NCBI GenBank assembly: GCA_040635515.1 | Contig: JBEYHY010000005.1 | Location: 496,001 to 560,000, forward strand | From: Prauserella_A sp040635515 | GTDB taxonomy: Bacteria; Actinomycetota; Actinomycetes; Mycobacteriales; Pseudonocardiaceae | DNA: 64,000 bases | Direction of reading: 5' to 3' | In this document: positions 8,635 through 17,422 of the stretch, in pieces | How the letters are laid out: each line of letters opens with the position of its first letter | How positions within the stretch are numbered: the stretch's first letter is position 1 | Notes under the pieces: generated by a model | What the model saw: only the letters and a program-made list of their open reading frames with translations | The model's database searches: none | Told to the model about the DNA's origin: nothing | Made by a program: the position numbers and the translations under genes

Positions 8635-9135
8635 ATGGGGCACGTGCACGCGGATCGGACCGGAGGCGAACAGGAGCCACTCGTCGAGAAAGCACAGCGA
8701 GCGCTGATCGCGATGCGCTTCGGCGACGATGTCGAGGCGCTCGACGCGCTCGCTCCTTCCTCGACGGGGCAGCTCGCCGACACGCGCGCCATGATGATGC
8801 TGCTGTTCGGCGAGTGCAGCGCCATGGTCTCCACGCTCGGCGACGGCGGATCGGCACCGGTCAAGGTGCAGGTCTTCGACGAGGCGGGCGAGGAAGTGTC
8901 CATCGACCAGGCCGACCCGCCCGTACGCACCGCCGTGCGAACCCTGCTGGCAGAGGTGCACGGAAACACCGAGGCCGCCGAGGAACAGGTGGAGATCGCA
9001 CTGGCCAGCGCGGCGCCCGAGGAGGTCGCGAGCCTCGCCATCCAGGCGCTGCGGTGGACCATGCGGTTGTCGACGGAGTGTCTTGAGCGGGACCTGCCGG
9101 TCGCGCCGTGGATCGCGGCGGCGCTTTCCGACTGA
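8635..9135 (+). CDS. Conserved hypothetical protein, 166 residues
   Basis: An acidic, soluble protein of 166 residues with no signal peptide or membrane segment. The chosen start is the ATG of MGHVHADRTGGEQEPL; codons upstream in the same frame run into the tetR end and look non-coding. It is predicted mostly helical, with alternating stretches such as VEKAQRALIAMRFGDDVEAL and AVRTLLAEVHGNTEAAEEQVE. I recognise no domain. It precedes the three beta-propeller genes by 61 nt in the same direction, so it could be the first gene of that cluster, although the short repeated GCGTGACGAAA units between them (about 9150-9175) may hold a separate promoter. Confidence 0.7.
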   Translation: MGHVHADRTGGEQEPLVEKAQRALIAMRFGDDVEALDALAPSSTGQLADTRAMMMLLFGECSAMVSTLGDGGSAPVKVQVFDEAGEEVSIDQADPPVRTAVRTLLAEVHGNTEAAEEQVEIALASAAPEEVASLAIQALRWTMRLSTECLERDLPVAPWIAAALSD

Positions 9136-9196
9136 CCACTTTCCGGCAAGCGTGACGAAAGCGTGACGAAAGCGGCGACCGGCATTCTCTGTTCCC

Positions 9197-10882
9197 GTGC
9201 GTAAGCCCCTTGTGTCCCTGCTCTGTCTTCTTGCCGTGATCGCGGGCTGCTCCGGCCCGGCAGGGCTGGACGTCGAGGTCGATCACGTCACCGGCAAAGC
9301 TCCGCCACCGCTCGGAGCCGAGGGACCTGAGACGACGGCATTCACCGAATCGTGGCGAGCTCCCGTGAAGCTTCCCGAGGGTGACGCCCGGTTCATGCTC
9401 TCCGGAGGCAATGTCGTCGCGGGCGGTGAAGACGGGGTCTTCGCCTTCGCCGCCACGACCGGCGAACGCGGCTGGCGTTACCGCGAACCGGGAAGGACGA
9501 TCTCGGCCTGGGTAGCCAACGACGACGTCGTCGTCATCGAGAGCCACGGCACCGACGCCGAGGACAATCCGGCGGACTGGCACGTGATCGGCCTTGACAG
9601 CGGGACCGGCGAGCAACTGTGGGAGCGGACGGACAACGAGTGGCGGCTCGATTCCGGGGAGCCGGTCGCCGGAATCGTCCTCGGCCGGATCGGCGGCTAC
9701 GAGGCCCAAGGCATCGAAGCCAGGACTGGCGAGGTCAAGTGGAGCTTCTCGGCCGAAGACGTACCGGGAGGGTGCGCCGACCCCGACCCCGACTCCGGCG
9801 GCTCCGGCGGCTCCGGGGAAGACTCCTTTCCCCTGCACCTGAGCTGCGGCGGGAAGGACCCCGTCAAGGTCTTCGGGACGGTCGACGCGGAAACCGGGGA
9901 GCCACAATGGTTTCGCGCGGTCGGCGAGGACGATCGGTTTCCCATTCCGGAGAAACGCGGCGACCTGAGCACCTACCGAGCGAACGCCGGTGAGTTCCTG
10001 CTCCTCGACTGGGCAGGCAAGGAGGTCCGCACCGAGGAGGAGTACGGGCGCTGCCCCTGCGCACTGCTGAACCAACACGACCGCACGCTGCTGGCCTACC
10101 GCGTCGCCGCCCTCGCGGGCAGAACATCCGGCAAGGTAAGCGAACTCGGCGAGGACGGCGTGGCGAAGCCCGTCGCCGAGCTGCGGAGCTCCTTGCACAG
10201 CACCAGCATCTACAGCGCTGCCGCCGGGCGGTTCTACGGCATCGGTCCGGCGCGGCCCGGGTACCCGTACACGACGCCGTTGACGGTGGCCATGGTCGGT
10301 AACGACGACAAGGTCGGCTACGCGGCGCTTCCCGTCGCTCTCGCCAAGAACATGAGAGAGGACTTCTGGTTCGAAGTCGCCGGTGAGCGGGTGTTTCTCG
10401 CCATGCGCCGCGAGGGCGACTCCGAGTTCGTCATCCGTTCCTTCACCCCGTCGCAGGAAACCGGCAGGCTCGGCGCTGCCCCCTTCGACGACTGGGTCGA
10501 CCCGTGCACGCTGCTTTCCGGTGTGGTGAAAGAAGAACGGCCCCGCCAACCGGACGACCCGGAGTACGCGGGAGACCTCACCGTTCCCCCGACCGGCTGT
10601 TTCGGCTATCTCCCCGCCGGGGAAAGGGAGCAGGTCCGGTCCGTCGATCTCGATGTCGTGTGGGTCGCACCCACCGCCGCCGAAGCCGAGGCATTGCTCG
10701 CCTCGACGGACGCCACATCGGAATCGAAGGCGGGCGCGGATCAGGAATACCGAAGCGAAACCGGAACGACACTACTCAGGGTGGGTGCGGTGATCGTGTC
10801 GGTCGACACCTTCGACTTCGGCGAGGACCAGCGCGACAAGGCACTGCGCGGCATCGTGGCCAACCTCCGCGAACCGGGCTGA
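9197..10882 (+). CDS. Beta-propeller lipoprotein, first of three tandem paralogs
   Basis: A 561-residue exported lipoprotein starting at GTG 9197. The signal peptide ends in the lipobox AVIAGC, with Cys18 as the lipidated residue. The body holds PQQ-like beta-propeller repeats, recognisable from blades such as VFAFAATTGERGWRYREPGR and LDSGTGEQLWER. A short cysteine motif CPCALL sits near the middle. The C-terminal part opens with DPCTLLSG, resembling the DPCxLL start of DUF3558-type actinobacterial lipoproteins, and ends ALRGIVANLREPG. All of these landmarks recur in the next two genes, which follow at 35 and 37 nt, so the trio arose by duplication and is likely co-transcribed. The function is unknown; a cell-surface binding or assembly role is the most that the fold suggests. 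Confidence 0.85.
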   Translation: MRKPLVSLLCLLAVIAGCSGPAGLDVEVDHVTGKAPPPLGAEGPETTAFTESWRAPVKLPEGDARFMLSGGNVVAGGEDGVFAFAATTGERGWRYREPGRTISAWVANDDVVVIESHGTDAEDNPADWHVIGLDSGTGEQLWERTDNEWRLDSGEPVAGIVLGRIGGYEAQGIEARTGEVKWSFSAEDVPGGCADPDPDSGGSGGSGEDSFPLHLSCGGKDPVKVFGTVDAETGEPQWFRAVGEDDRFPIPEKRGDLSTYRANAGEFLLLDWAGKEVRTEEEYGRCPCALLNQHDRTLLAYRVAALAGRTSGKVSELGEDGVAKPVAELRSSLHSTSIYSAAAGRFYGIGPARPGYPYTTPLTVAMVGNDDKVGYAALPVALAKNMREDFWFEVAGERVFLAMRREGDSEFVIRSFTPSQETGRLGAAPFDDWVDPCTLLSGVVKEERPRQPDDPEYAGDLTVPPTGCFGYLPAGEREQVRSVDLDVVWVAPTAAEAEALLASTDATSESKAGADQEYRSETGTTLLRVGAVIVSVDTFDFGEDQRDKALRGIVANLREPG

Positions 10883-10917
10883 TCGCCGTCCGCCAACCGC
10901 ACTTTGGGAGGAGAACA

Positions 10918-12642
10918 ATGCGGCCACGCCCCGCACACAGGATCGCTATCGCGCTGCTGAGCGTCCCGTTGCTGATCACCGCCTGCACGGGCGGCGAAGA
11001 GCCTGCTGAACCTGAGCCCGTCGTCTGGGCCGAGCACACCGTGCGCGATGAGGCACCCCCTCCGCTCGCCGAGGAAGGTCCGACGGCAGGCCGGTTCGCG
11101 GATTCGTGGCAGAGGCCGATAACGGTGTCCGGGCACTCCTGGTTCGCACTGGCCGGTGGGAACGTCATCGTCGGCACGGACGAGCGGATCTCCGCGCTGG
11201 AGGGCGAAACGGGCGAGGATTCCTGGAGCTACCGCGAACCGGGCAGGAGGATCGGCTCCTGGGCCGCGACCGCCGATACCATCGTGGTCAGTACTACCGG
11301 GGCGATCGATAACAAGCACGTCAGCAGGTTGATCGGTCTCGACGCGGGAACAGGGGAGTTCCTGTGGGAGAAACGCGAGAGGCTACGGCCGGATCCACCG
11401 ACCGCGCACGCCGGTCTCCTCGCCATGCTCGGGGGAACCGATAACCACAGCGTCATCGTCGCCACCGACGACAACTTCCGGAAGCACGGAATCGACGCCA
11501 GGACAGGCGAGGTTCTGTGGAACCTTTCGGCGAACGACCTGCCCCAGGGCTGTGAGCTACCCGCCGAGGATGGCTCCGACAGCTCCGGCGAACTGCTCAT
11601 GCTGACCGTCGATTGCTCCGGGAATGGCTCCGACGGAACGGTCTACGGGGCCGTGGAAGCCGAGACCGGAAAGCCACGATGGTTCATCGGCAACCAACCG
11701 GGCGAACTGTTCGCGGCGCGAAAGGGCACCAGCGTTCGTTTTGCTCCCCACGAGCCTCCGGCCCTGATCGACAGGAAGGGCGAGGAATTCTTCTCTGCCG
11801 AGGACCGGGCGACCTGCCCGTGCGCGATACTGGACCGGGATGGAAGCACCCTGCTGAGCTATCGCGGCCAGACGGAAGACCGACACTCGCTCGTGGGCAG
11901 GCTGGTCGACGTGGACGAGAATGGTGACGCGAAGCCGTTTGCCAAACTGCCGGAATCCTTTCATAACGCCACGTCCACGAGCGACAAGTTGTACGGCATC
12001 GCCCTGGCGAGGCCTGAGATCAATAAATTTGCCCGTCGCCCCGTTCCCGCGCCGCTTTTGCTCAGTACGGTCGGTAAAGAGGGAAAGGTCGAACACTCAA
12101 CACTTCCCACGGCTGTCGCCTCGGGCACCGGGGTCGGATGGTTCACGGCGGCGGGTGACCGGATTTTCCTTGTGATGCATCGAGAAGACGGTGACGCTGT
12201 CATCCGCTCCTTCGACCACACGGATGATTCCGCCGCGCCGGGCGGCGTCGACGCCGATGCCTGGCCGGACTCCTGCGAACTGCTTTCCGTTCCCGGGTTG
12301 CGAGACCAGGAACCCTACTCCCCCGCTGGGAAGGAAATCCGCATCGGCGATGTCTCGATGCCGAAGGCAAGCTGCATCGGCAGAACCGATCGAAGGGACG
12401 ACGTAGTTCTCGATGTCGTGTGGGTGGCGCACGACGAAGGCGAGGCGGAGAAGCTGTTCACCGAAATGGCAGCGGAGACGGATTCACCGGCGGGTGCCGA
12501 CCAGGAACATCACGACGAAGCCGGGAACGTGTGGCTGCGAGTGGGCTCCGTCATCGTCAGATTCAGCCCGGACGAACTCGGCGAAGGCCAACGCGACGAC
12601 GTACTGCACGGCATCGTGACCAACCTTCGCGAACTGAGCTGA
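10918..12642 (+). CDS. Beta-propeller lipoprotein, second of three tandem paralogs
   Basis: A 574-residue paralog of the previous gene. ATG 10918 follows a strong GGGAGGAG ribosome site. The signal peptide ends in LLITAC, a good lipobox with Cys22 after it. Shared landmarks include APPPLAEEGP just after the signal, SWSYREPGRRIGSWAATADT, the blade LDAGTGEFLWEK, CPCAIL in the middle, a DSCELLS motif opening the C-terminal part, and GADQEHHDEAGNVWLRVGSV near the end. These match gene 1 and gene 3 in the same order and at similar spacing. The second copy looks intact. No enzymatic motif is visible. Confidence 0.85.
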   Translation: MRPRPAHRIAIALLSVPLLITACTGGEEPAEPEPVVWAEHTVRDEAPPPLAEEGPTAGRFADSWQRPITVSGHSWFALAGGNVIVGTDERISALEGETGEDSWSYREPGRRIGSWAATADTIVVSTTGAIDNKHVSRLIGLDAGTGEFLWEKRERLRPDPPTAHAGLLAMLGGTDNHSVIVATDDNFRKHGIDARTGEVLWNLSANDLPQGCELPAEDGSDSSGELLMLTVDCSGNGSDGTVYGAVEAETGKPRWFIGNQPGELFAARKGTSVRFAPHEPPALIDRKGEEFFSAEDRATCPCAILDRDGSTLLSYRGQTEDRHSLVGRLVDVDENGDAKPFAKLPESFHNATSTSDKLYGIALARPEINKFARRPVPAPLLLSTVGKEGKVEHSTLPTAVASGTGVGWFTAAGDRIFLVMHREDGDAVIRSFDHTDDSAAPGGVDADAWPDSCELLSVPGLRDQEPYSPAGKEIRIGDVSMPKASCIGRTDRRDDVVLDVVWVAHDEGEAEKLFTEMAAETDSPAGADQEHHDEAGNVWLRVGSVIVRFSPDELGEGQRDDVLHGIVTNLRELS

Positions 12643-12679
12643 CCACCCACCCACTGCGCCTTACGAGAAAAGACAACAA

Positions 12680-14422
12680 ATGCGGCAAGCCCGGCGTCCC
12701 TTCCGCGGTATCGCGGTAACGCTCTTCTGCGCCCTGTTCCTCGTCACCGGAGGTACCAATCTCGCCCAGCCCGTCGTCCGGACCGAGCAGACGGTGCTGG
12801 ACGAGGCGCCTCCTCCGCTCGCGGAGGAGGGCCCGGCGGCAGGTGCGTTCACCGAAGCCTGGCGAACCTCCCTGACACTGCCCGAATCGGCCCGGTTCGC
12901 CCTGGCCGGAGCCAACGTCGTCACCGGGACCCAAGACGAGGTCTTCGCGCTCGACGCGCGTACCGGCGAACTCACCTGGCGCTATCGCGAACCGGAAAGA
13001 AGGATCGGCTACTGGACCGCCACGCCCGACACCGTCGTCGTCGGCAGTACGGGGAAAGCGGGCAAACATGAACTGAACCATCTCGTCGGCCTCGACGCGG
13101 CAACGGGAAAACTCCTGTGGGAGAAGCACGATTCGTGGTCCATCGATCCGCAGGACGAGAGCTTCGGCGGCGCCCCCATCCTGGGCGGGGAGGCCACGAA
13201 CAACGTCATCGTCGTCAACGAGGGTGAGTCCATCAAGCGGGGAATCGAGGCCACAACGGGCGAAACCCTGTGGAGCCTCTCGGCAGGCGACCTACCGGAC
13301 GAGTGCACGCTGCGCGCCAATGACGTGTGGGAGTTCTCCGGCGATCAGCTCATCGTGACGATCGCCTGCCCCGAAGCCGACGATTCGCGATCCCGCTACG
13401 GCGCGGTCGCCGCCGAGTCGGGAAAACCGTTGTGGTTCTCGGACAAGGGCGATGGCGATTTCGTCGCGATGCGAGGAGGGTTCGGCATCCGCGTCGGCCC
13501 CAACCAGTCTCCGGTAATTCTGGGCCGCGACGGCGGTGAACTCTTCACCGCGGCCGAAGCGGAATCGAGGTGCCCCTGCGCTGTAGTGGAAGGCTCGGAG
13601 GGCACGCTGCTGGGCTATCGCTCGGCCGCCGACGACGGCACCTCGGCGGTGGGCAGAGTTGTCACGATCGGGCCGGGAGGCCACGCCGAACCCGTCGCCA
13701 CGCTACCGGGCTTCCGCCCTTTTCAGCTTTACACCGCGACGAACGAGCGGTTGTACAGCGTCAGCGCCACCAGGCCGGATCTCAGCGACGAACCGTATCT
13801 TCCCGTCGCCGCACCGCTACTGCTGACCACGATCACGGGGAACGGCGACGTCGAACACTCCACGCTTCCCACCGCGATTCCCGGTTTCACCGAACGAAAG
13901 TGGTTCGCGGCGGCGGGAGACCAGGTCTTTCTCGCCACCCTGCACAACGATGGCAACGATGGCGGCGAGACCGTCGTCCGCTCCTTCTCACGCACGGGTG
14001 ACGCCGCAGTGCCGGGCGGCGTCGATGCCGTCGATGCCGGCACGTGGCCGGATGCCTGCACGTTGCTTTCCGGGTTGCCGCAAAGCAGGCCGGATCAACC
14101 GCCCGGCGAAGAGGTCAGGGTCGGCGATGTCACCCTGCCGCCGACGAGCTGCGTCGGTTCGGCCGAGCGGCCGGATGTCGTGAACCTCGACGTCGTATGG
14201 GTGGCGAGCACGGAGGACGAGGCGGCGAAACTGCTCACCGACATCGGCGCGGGAAAAGACACCGCGTTCGGGGCCGACCAGGAGCACGACGACGGCAAGG
14301 GAACGGTAGTGCTCAGGGCAGGCTCCGTGATCGTCACGGTCACCGTTGAGGACATCGTCGGCGAAGCACAACGCGAGGACATCCTTCGCGACGTGGTGAC
14401 GAACCTCCGCGAACTCGGTTAG
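12680..14422 (+). CDS. Beta-propeller exported protein, third tandem paralog, lipobox lost
   Basis: A 580-residue third copy. The N-terminus (MRQARRPFRGIAVTLFCALF, then LVTGGTNLAQP) is still a signal-like hydrophobic stretch, but the cysteine that follows the hydrophobic core in the other two is replaced; the sequence reads VTGGTNLA. It is therefore probably released, or anchored by an uncleaved helix, rather than lipidated. Other landmarks remain: APPPLAEEGP, LTWRYREPERRIGYWTATPD, LDAATGKLLWEK, CPCAVV, DACTLLSG and GADQEHDDGKGTVVLRAGSV. The ribosome site is weak (AGAAAAGA). The stop codon overlaps the convergent metX stop by four bases. Confidence 0.82.
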   Translation: MRQARRPFRGIAVTLFCALFLVTGGTNLAQPVVRTEQTVLDEAPPPLAEEGPAAGAFTEAWRTSLTLPESARFALAGANVVTGTQDEVFALDARTGELTWRYREPERRIGYWTATPDTVVVGSTGKAGKHELNHLVGLDAATGKLLWEKHDSWSIDPQDESFGGAPILGGEATNNVIVVNEGESIKRGIEATTGETLWSLSAGDLPDECTLRANDVWEFSGDQLIVTIACPEADDSRSRYGAVAAESGKPLWFSDKGDGDFVAMRGGFGIRVGPNQSPVILGRDGGELFTAAEAESRCPCAVVEGSEGTLLGYRSAADDGTSAVGRVVTIGPGGHAEPVATLPGFRPFQLYTATNERLYSVSATRPDLSDEPYLPVAAPLLLTTITGNGDVEHSTLPTAIPGFTERKWFAAAGDQVFLATLHNDGNDGGETVVRSFSRTGDAAVPGGVDAVDAGTWPDACTLLSGLPQSRPDQPPGEEVRVGDVTLPPTSCVGSAERPDVVNLDVVWVASTEDEAAKLLTDIGAGKDTAFGADQEHDDGKGTVVLRAGSVIVTVTVEDIVGEAQREDILRDVVTNLRELG

Positions 14423-15561
14423 CCGACCACCATCGAGACGAGTTCGCCGACGCGGGCCGTCTCGATGAGGAAGGAATCGTGACCGTAGGGCGACTCGATC
14501 AGTGCGTGCCTCGCGCCGGGGATTCCCCCTGCCAGCGCCCTTGTCTGATCCACGGGATAGAGCCGGTCGCTGTCGATGCCTGCCACGACGGTCTTCGCGC
14601 TCACTCTCGCCAGTGCCTCGGCGATTCCACTCCGGCCTCTGCCGACATCGTGTACGTTCATCGCCCTGGTGAGCAGGACGTAACTGCCCGCGTCGAATCG
14701 GCGGGCCAGCTTTCCGGCATGGTGATCCAAATAGGACTCGACGGCGAACCTTCCACCACGCAACGGATCCTCGGTTCCCTGTTGCGCACGGCCGAAGCGC
14801 TCATCGAGTTCGAACCCGCTGCGGTAGGTGAGATGGGCGATGCGCCGCGCGATTCCCAGCCCTTCCTGTGGACCTCTGTCCTTTGTGTAGTAGTCGCCGC
14901 CGTGCCAGTCGGCGTCAGTCGTGATGGCCTGAATCTGCGGTGCGGCCCAGGCGATCTGATCAGCCGAGGTGGCGGCGGGCGCCGCGAGTACGAGCAAACC
15001 ACCGACCCTCGCCGGTTCGGTCACCGCCCATTCCAGTGCCCGCATTCCGCCCATGGAGCCGCCGATGACGGCGGCCCACCGCGCTATGCCGAGTTCGTCG
15101 GCGAGCGCGACCTCCGCGGCAACCTGGTCGCGGATGGTCAGCCGGGGAAACCGGCTGCCCCAGTGCCTTCCGCTCTCGTCGAGCGAGGACGGACCCGTCG
15201 AGCCCTGGCAGCCACCGAGCGCGTTGGGTGCCACGACGAACAACTCGCCGGTGTCGACGGCGAGGCCGGGACCGACGACTCCGTCCCACCAGCCCGGGCT
15301 CGGATGCCCCTCGGATGCATCGCCCGCGACATGACTGTCGCCGGTGAGCGCGTGCAGGATGAGCACCGCGTTGGACGCCGTGCTGTCAAGGCGCCCCCAC
15401 GTCTCGTAGGCGAGCGTGTAGCGCGGAAGGCGGCCTCCCACTTCGAGCCGAAGCGAATCGGTGCTGGTGAACCACCGCCTGCGTCCGGGTGGATCGCCGC
15501 GCTGCCAGGCACCCGTGGCAGGCGGTTCGTGTTTCTCCGCGGCCGTCACGGTGATCAACAC
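14419..15561 (-). CDS. metX: Homoserine O-acetyltransferase
   Basis: The protein transfers acetyl from acetyl-CoA to L-homoserine, the first committed step of methionine synthesis in actinobacteria. It has 380 residues of the alpha/beta-hydrolase fold: YTLAYETWGRLDSTASNAVL, HALTGDSHVAG, the nucleophile elbow IGGSMGGMRALEW with Ser169, then VAGIDSDRLYPVDQTRALA with the catalytic Asp and ESPYGHDSFLIE with the His. The start is uncertain: GTG 15561 lacks a convincing ribosome site, and a GTG twelve bases further in would remove four residues. Unlike many relatives there is no metY (O-acetylhomoserine sulfhydrylase) next to it. Confidence 0.93.
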   Translation of the reverse strand: MLITVTAAEKHEPPATGAWQRGDPPGRRRWFTSTDSLRLEVGGRLPRYTLAYETWGRLDSTASNAVLILHALTGDSHVAGDASEGHPSPGWWDGVVGPGLAVDTGELFVVAPNALGGCQGSTGPSSLDESGRHWGSRFPRLTIRDQVAAEVALADELGIARWAAVIGGSMGGMRALEWAVTEPARVGGLLVLAAPAATSADQIAWAAPQIQAITTDADWHGGDYYTKDRGPQEGLGIARRIAHLTYRSGFELDERFGRAQQGTEDPLRGGRFAVESYLDHHAGKLARRFDAGSYVLLTRAMNVHDVGRGRSGIAEALARVSAKTVVAGIDSDRLYPVDQTRALAGGIPGARHALIESPYGHDSFLIETARVGELVSMVVG

Positions 15562-15638
15562 TACCGCGAGGGGCGTAGCCGCAGGTGTCGTTTCGCGTCC
15601 GACGCCGCGACGAAGGCATCTGCCCGATTCTGCTTCGC

Positions 15639-16169
15639 ATGGCTACCTCGACCGGCAACCGGCCCCGAATCCGGGTCGGCAGGCGCACCCGCAAATGGCT
15701 GCTGTTCACCCACATCGTCGCCTCGGTCGGCTGGCTGGGGATCGAAGCCTGCCTGCTGACACTCGGTATTCTCGGCGCGTCCAGCGACAATCCCGATGTC
15801 GTCACGAGTTCCTACGTCATCGCGGGCGAACTCGGCGGCGTGTTCTACCTTCCGGCAAGCCTGCTCACCGCACTCAGTGGAATCGCGCTGAGCCTGTGCA
15901 CGCCGTGGGGCTTGCTACGCCACTACTGGGTGATCGCCAAGATCGTCATGACGATCGCGCTGCTCGTCGGGGGAAATCTCCTCGTCGTACCCGAATTCGT
16001 CGAGGCGGGCGAAGCGGTCATGGGCGGCGGTACGCCTGGCGACGTAGAGCGGCTGCTCATCACGGCGATGCTCGCGGGGCTCGTGTTGCTCGCGGTATCG
16101 ACGCTGCTTTCGGTGTTCACCCCCGGCGGGAGAACCAAGCTGCACCCGGCGCGCTCGGCCGCGACGTGA
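15639..16169 (+). CDS. Four-helix integral membrane protein
   Basis: A 176-residue protein with four predicted membrane helices: WLLFTHIVASVGWLGIEACL, a second at about LGGVFYLPASLLTALSGIAL, VIAKIVMTIALLVGGNLLVV, and LLITAMLAGLVLLAVSTLLS. The first helix contains the H-x-x-A-S-x-G-W-x-G pattern common in small DUF2269-like membrane proteins, so it may belong there. ATG 15639 is preferred to the frame from 15585. The N-terminus is Arg-rich (RIRVGRRTRK) and probably cytoplasmic. The stop codon abuts the stop of the convergent VOC gene, forming TGATCA. The function is unknown. Confidence 0.75.
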   Translation: MATSTGNRPRIRVGRRTRKWLLFTHIVASVGWLGIEACLLTLGILGASSDNPDVVTSSYVIAGELGGVFYLPASLLTALSGIALSLCTPWGLLRHYWVIAKIVMTIALLVGGNLLVVPEFVEAGEAVMGGGTPGDVERLLITAMLAGLVLLAVSTLLSVFTPGGRTKLHPARSAAT

Positions 16170-16559
16170 TCAGCCCTCGCGCTGCTGCAGCGCGAACCGG
16201 TTTCCCTCCGAGTCGGTGAACATCGACCACCATCCCCACGGCTGCTTCTCGGGCTTCGCGGGGAATTCGACGCCCTTGGACAGTTCGGCATAGGTCCGCT
16301 CGATGTCGTCGGCGTAGAAGAAGAAATTCGAGTTGGGGCGCCCCTGCTGGCCGTCCGCCTTGAACCGGCCCTCGCGATCGAGGCTGAGTATCAAGACGGT
16401 GTTGCCGTCGGGAGCGGTCACCTCGATCCAGCGTTCACCGTCTTCTCCGTAGGCCGCGTCGGTGGTGACGGTGAAGCCGAGGGTTTTCACCCAGAAGTCC
16501 ATGGCTCGCTGCTGGTCCGCCACACCGATGACCACCTTGCTGACACCTCTGATCGCCAT
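16170..16559 (-). CDS. VOC (glyoxalase/bleomycin resistance-like) family protein
   Basis: A 129-residue single-domain VOC protein with two beta-alpha-beta-beta-beta units: VSKVVIGVADQQRAMDFWVK at the start, the strand ERWIEVTAPDGNTVLILSLD, then FFFYADDIERTYAELSKGV and KQPWGWWSMFTDSEGNRFAL. The Glu in DSEGNRF is a usual metal-ligand position. A GGAGGGG ribosome site precedes ATG 16559. The gene is divergent from padR and shares its upstream palindrome, so the two are probably co-regulated. VOC proteins of this type act on diverse small molecules or sequester them. The substrate cannot be told from sequence. Confidence 0.85.
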   Translation of the reverse strand: MAIRGVSKVVIGVADQQRAMDFWVKTLGFTVTTDAAYGEDGERWIEVTAPDGNTVLILSLDREGRFKADGQQGRPNSNFFFYADDIERTYAELSKGVEFPAKPEKQPWGWWSMFTDSEGNRFALQQREG

Positions 16560-16575
16560 GACACTCCCCTCCGGC

Positions 16576-16594
16576 TATATCCACCATGGATATA
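16576..16594. promoter_or_regulatory. Palindromic operator between the VOC gene and padR
   Basis: TATATCC-ACCAT-GGATATA, a perfect 7-bp inverted repeat with a 5-bp spacer, lying in the 63-bp divergent region. It covers the -35 position of the padR promoter (-10 TATGCT at 16611-16616), which suggests PadR autorepression and shared control of the VOC gene. Binding is inferred. Confidence 0.6.
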
Positions 16595-16622
16595 GTTCGT
16601 GCCGGGAGTGTATGCTCGGCCG

Positions 16623-16979
16623 ATGGCGAAGGGCAACCCGCCTTCCCTCACTCCGGCGGCGTTTCAGGTACTGCTCGCGCTCGCGGGGGGAGCGGCACAC
16701 GGCTACGGCATCATGTCCTTCGTCAACGAATTGACCGGCGGTTCGCCCCAACTCGGCCCCGGCACGCTTTACCGCACGCTCGGCCGCCTCTCCTCCGATG
16801 GCCTCGTCGAGGAAGTACGCCACGAAACCGACGGCGAACCGGCCGACTCTCGCCGCAGGTACTACCGGCTCACCGGCCTCGGCAGGAACGCGGCCGCACG
16901 GGAAGCCGAGCTGCTCGCCAGGCTCGCCTCGGCGGCCGAAGCGGCAGGGCTGCTTTCAAGGCGGGAACGCACCGCATGA
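16623..16979 (+). CDS. PadR family transcriptional regulator
   Basis: A 118-residue PadR protein: a winged helix (SLTPAAFQVLLALAGGAAHGYGIM, then GPGTLYRTLGRLSSDGLVEE and a wing with DSRRRYYRLTGLG) and a short C-terminal dimer helix (AAREAELLARLASAAEAAG). ATG 16623 is chosen because a TATGCT -10 ends seven bases before it, consistent with a leaderless message; an in-frame GTG lies 24 bases upstream, inside the promoter. The stop overlaps the next VOC gene by four bases. It likely controls the flanking VOC genes through the palindrome at 16576-16594. The ligand is unknown. Confidence 0.85.
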   Translation: MAKGNPPSLTPAAFQVLLALAGGAAHGYGIMSFVNELTGGSPQLGPGTLYRTLGRLSSDGLVEEVRHETDGEPADSRRRYYRLTGLGRNAAAREAELLARLASAAEAAGLLSRRERTA

Positions 16980-17422
16980 ACGGGGACAGCCGCGCGCTCG
17001 GACTCGTGCCGCATCTCTTCGTTGAGGACATCGACGAAGCACTGTCCTTCTACCGCACGGCATTCGGGGCGACAGAGTTGTTCCGGAGCGCGCTTGCCGA
17101 CGGCACCGTGTTGTTCGTCGAACTCGCCGTCGGCGAGGCCCGGTTACTCGTGAGCGAAGAGGTACCCCAGCTGTCCGCGCTCGGGCCCTCCACGATCGGC
17201 GGCACCCCCGTGCTGTTGACACTGGAAACCGCCGACCCCGACGACCTGGCGCGCAGAGCCGTGTTCGCCGGAGCCACCGTTGAGGCACCTGTCGAGGAGA
17301 TGTTCTTCGGCGAGCGGTACGGCAGAGTGGTCGATCCCGCCGGTCACCGATGGGCGCTGACCACGAAGCGCGAGCGGTTCACGCCGGAGGACATCGAAGC
17401 CCGCACCCCTCGCGAGATCTGA
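16976..17422 (+). CDS. VOC family protein, PhnB-like
   Basis: A 148-residue VOC protein of the PhnB/glyoxalase type: LVPHLFVEDIDEALSFYRTAFGA at the N-terminus, VLFVELAVGEARLLVSEE, TPVLLTLETADPDDLARRAV in the second half, and FFGERYGRVVDPAGHRWALT near the end. The GERYGRVxDPxGHxW pattern is the family hallmark. Start ATG 16976 overlaps the padR stop (ATGA), so the two are translationally coupled; its own stop overlaps the pucR start by one base. Being co-expressed with its regulator suggests response to a small toxic or hydrophobic compound, but this is inference. Confidence 0.85.
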   Translation: MNGDSRALGLVPHLFVEDIDEALSFYRTAFGATELFRSALADGTVLFVELAVGEARLLVSEEVPQLSALGPSTIGGTPVLLTLETADPDDLARRAVFAGATVEAPVEEMFFGERYGRVVDPAGHRWALTTKRERFTPEDIEARTPREI

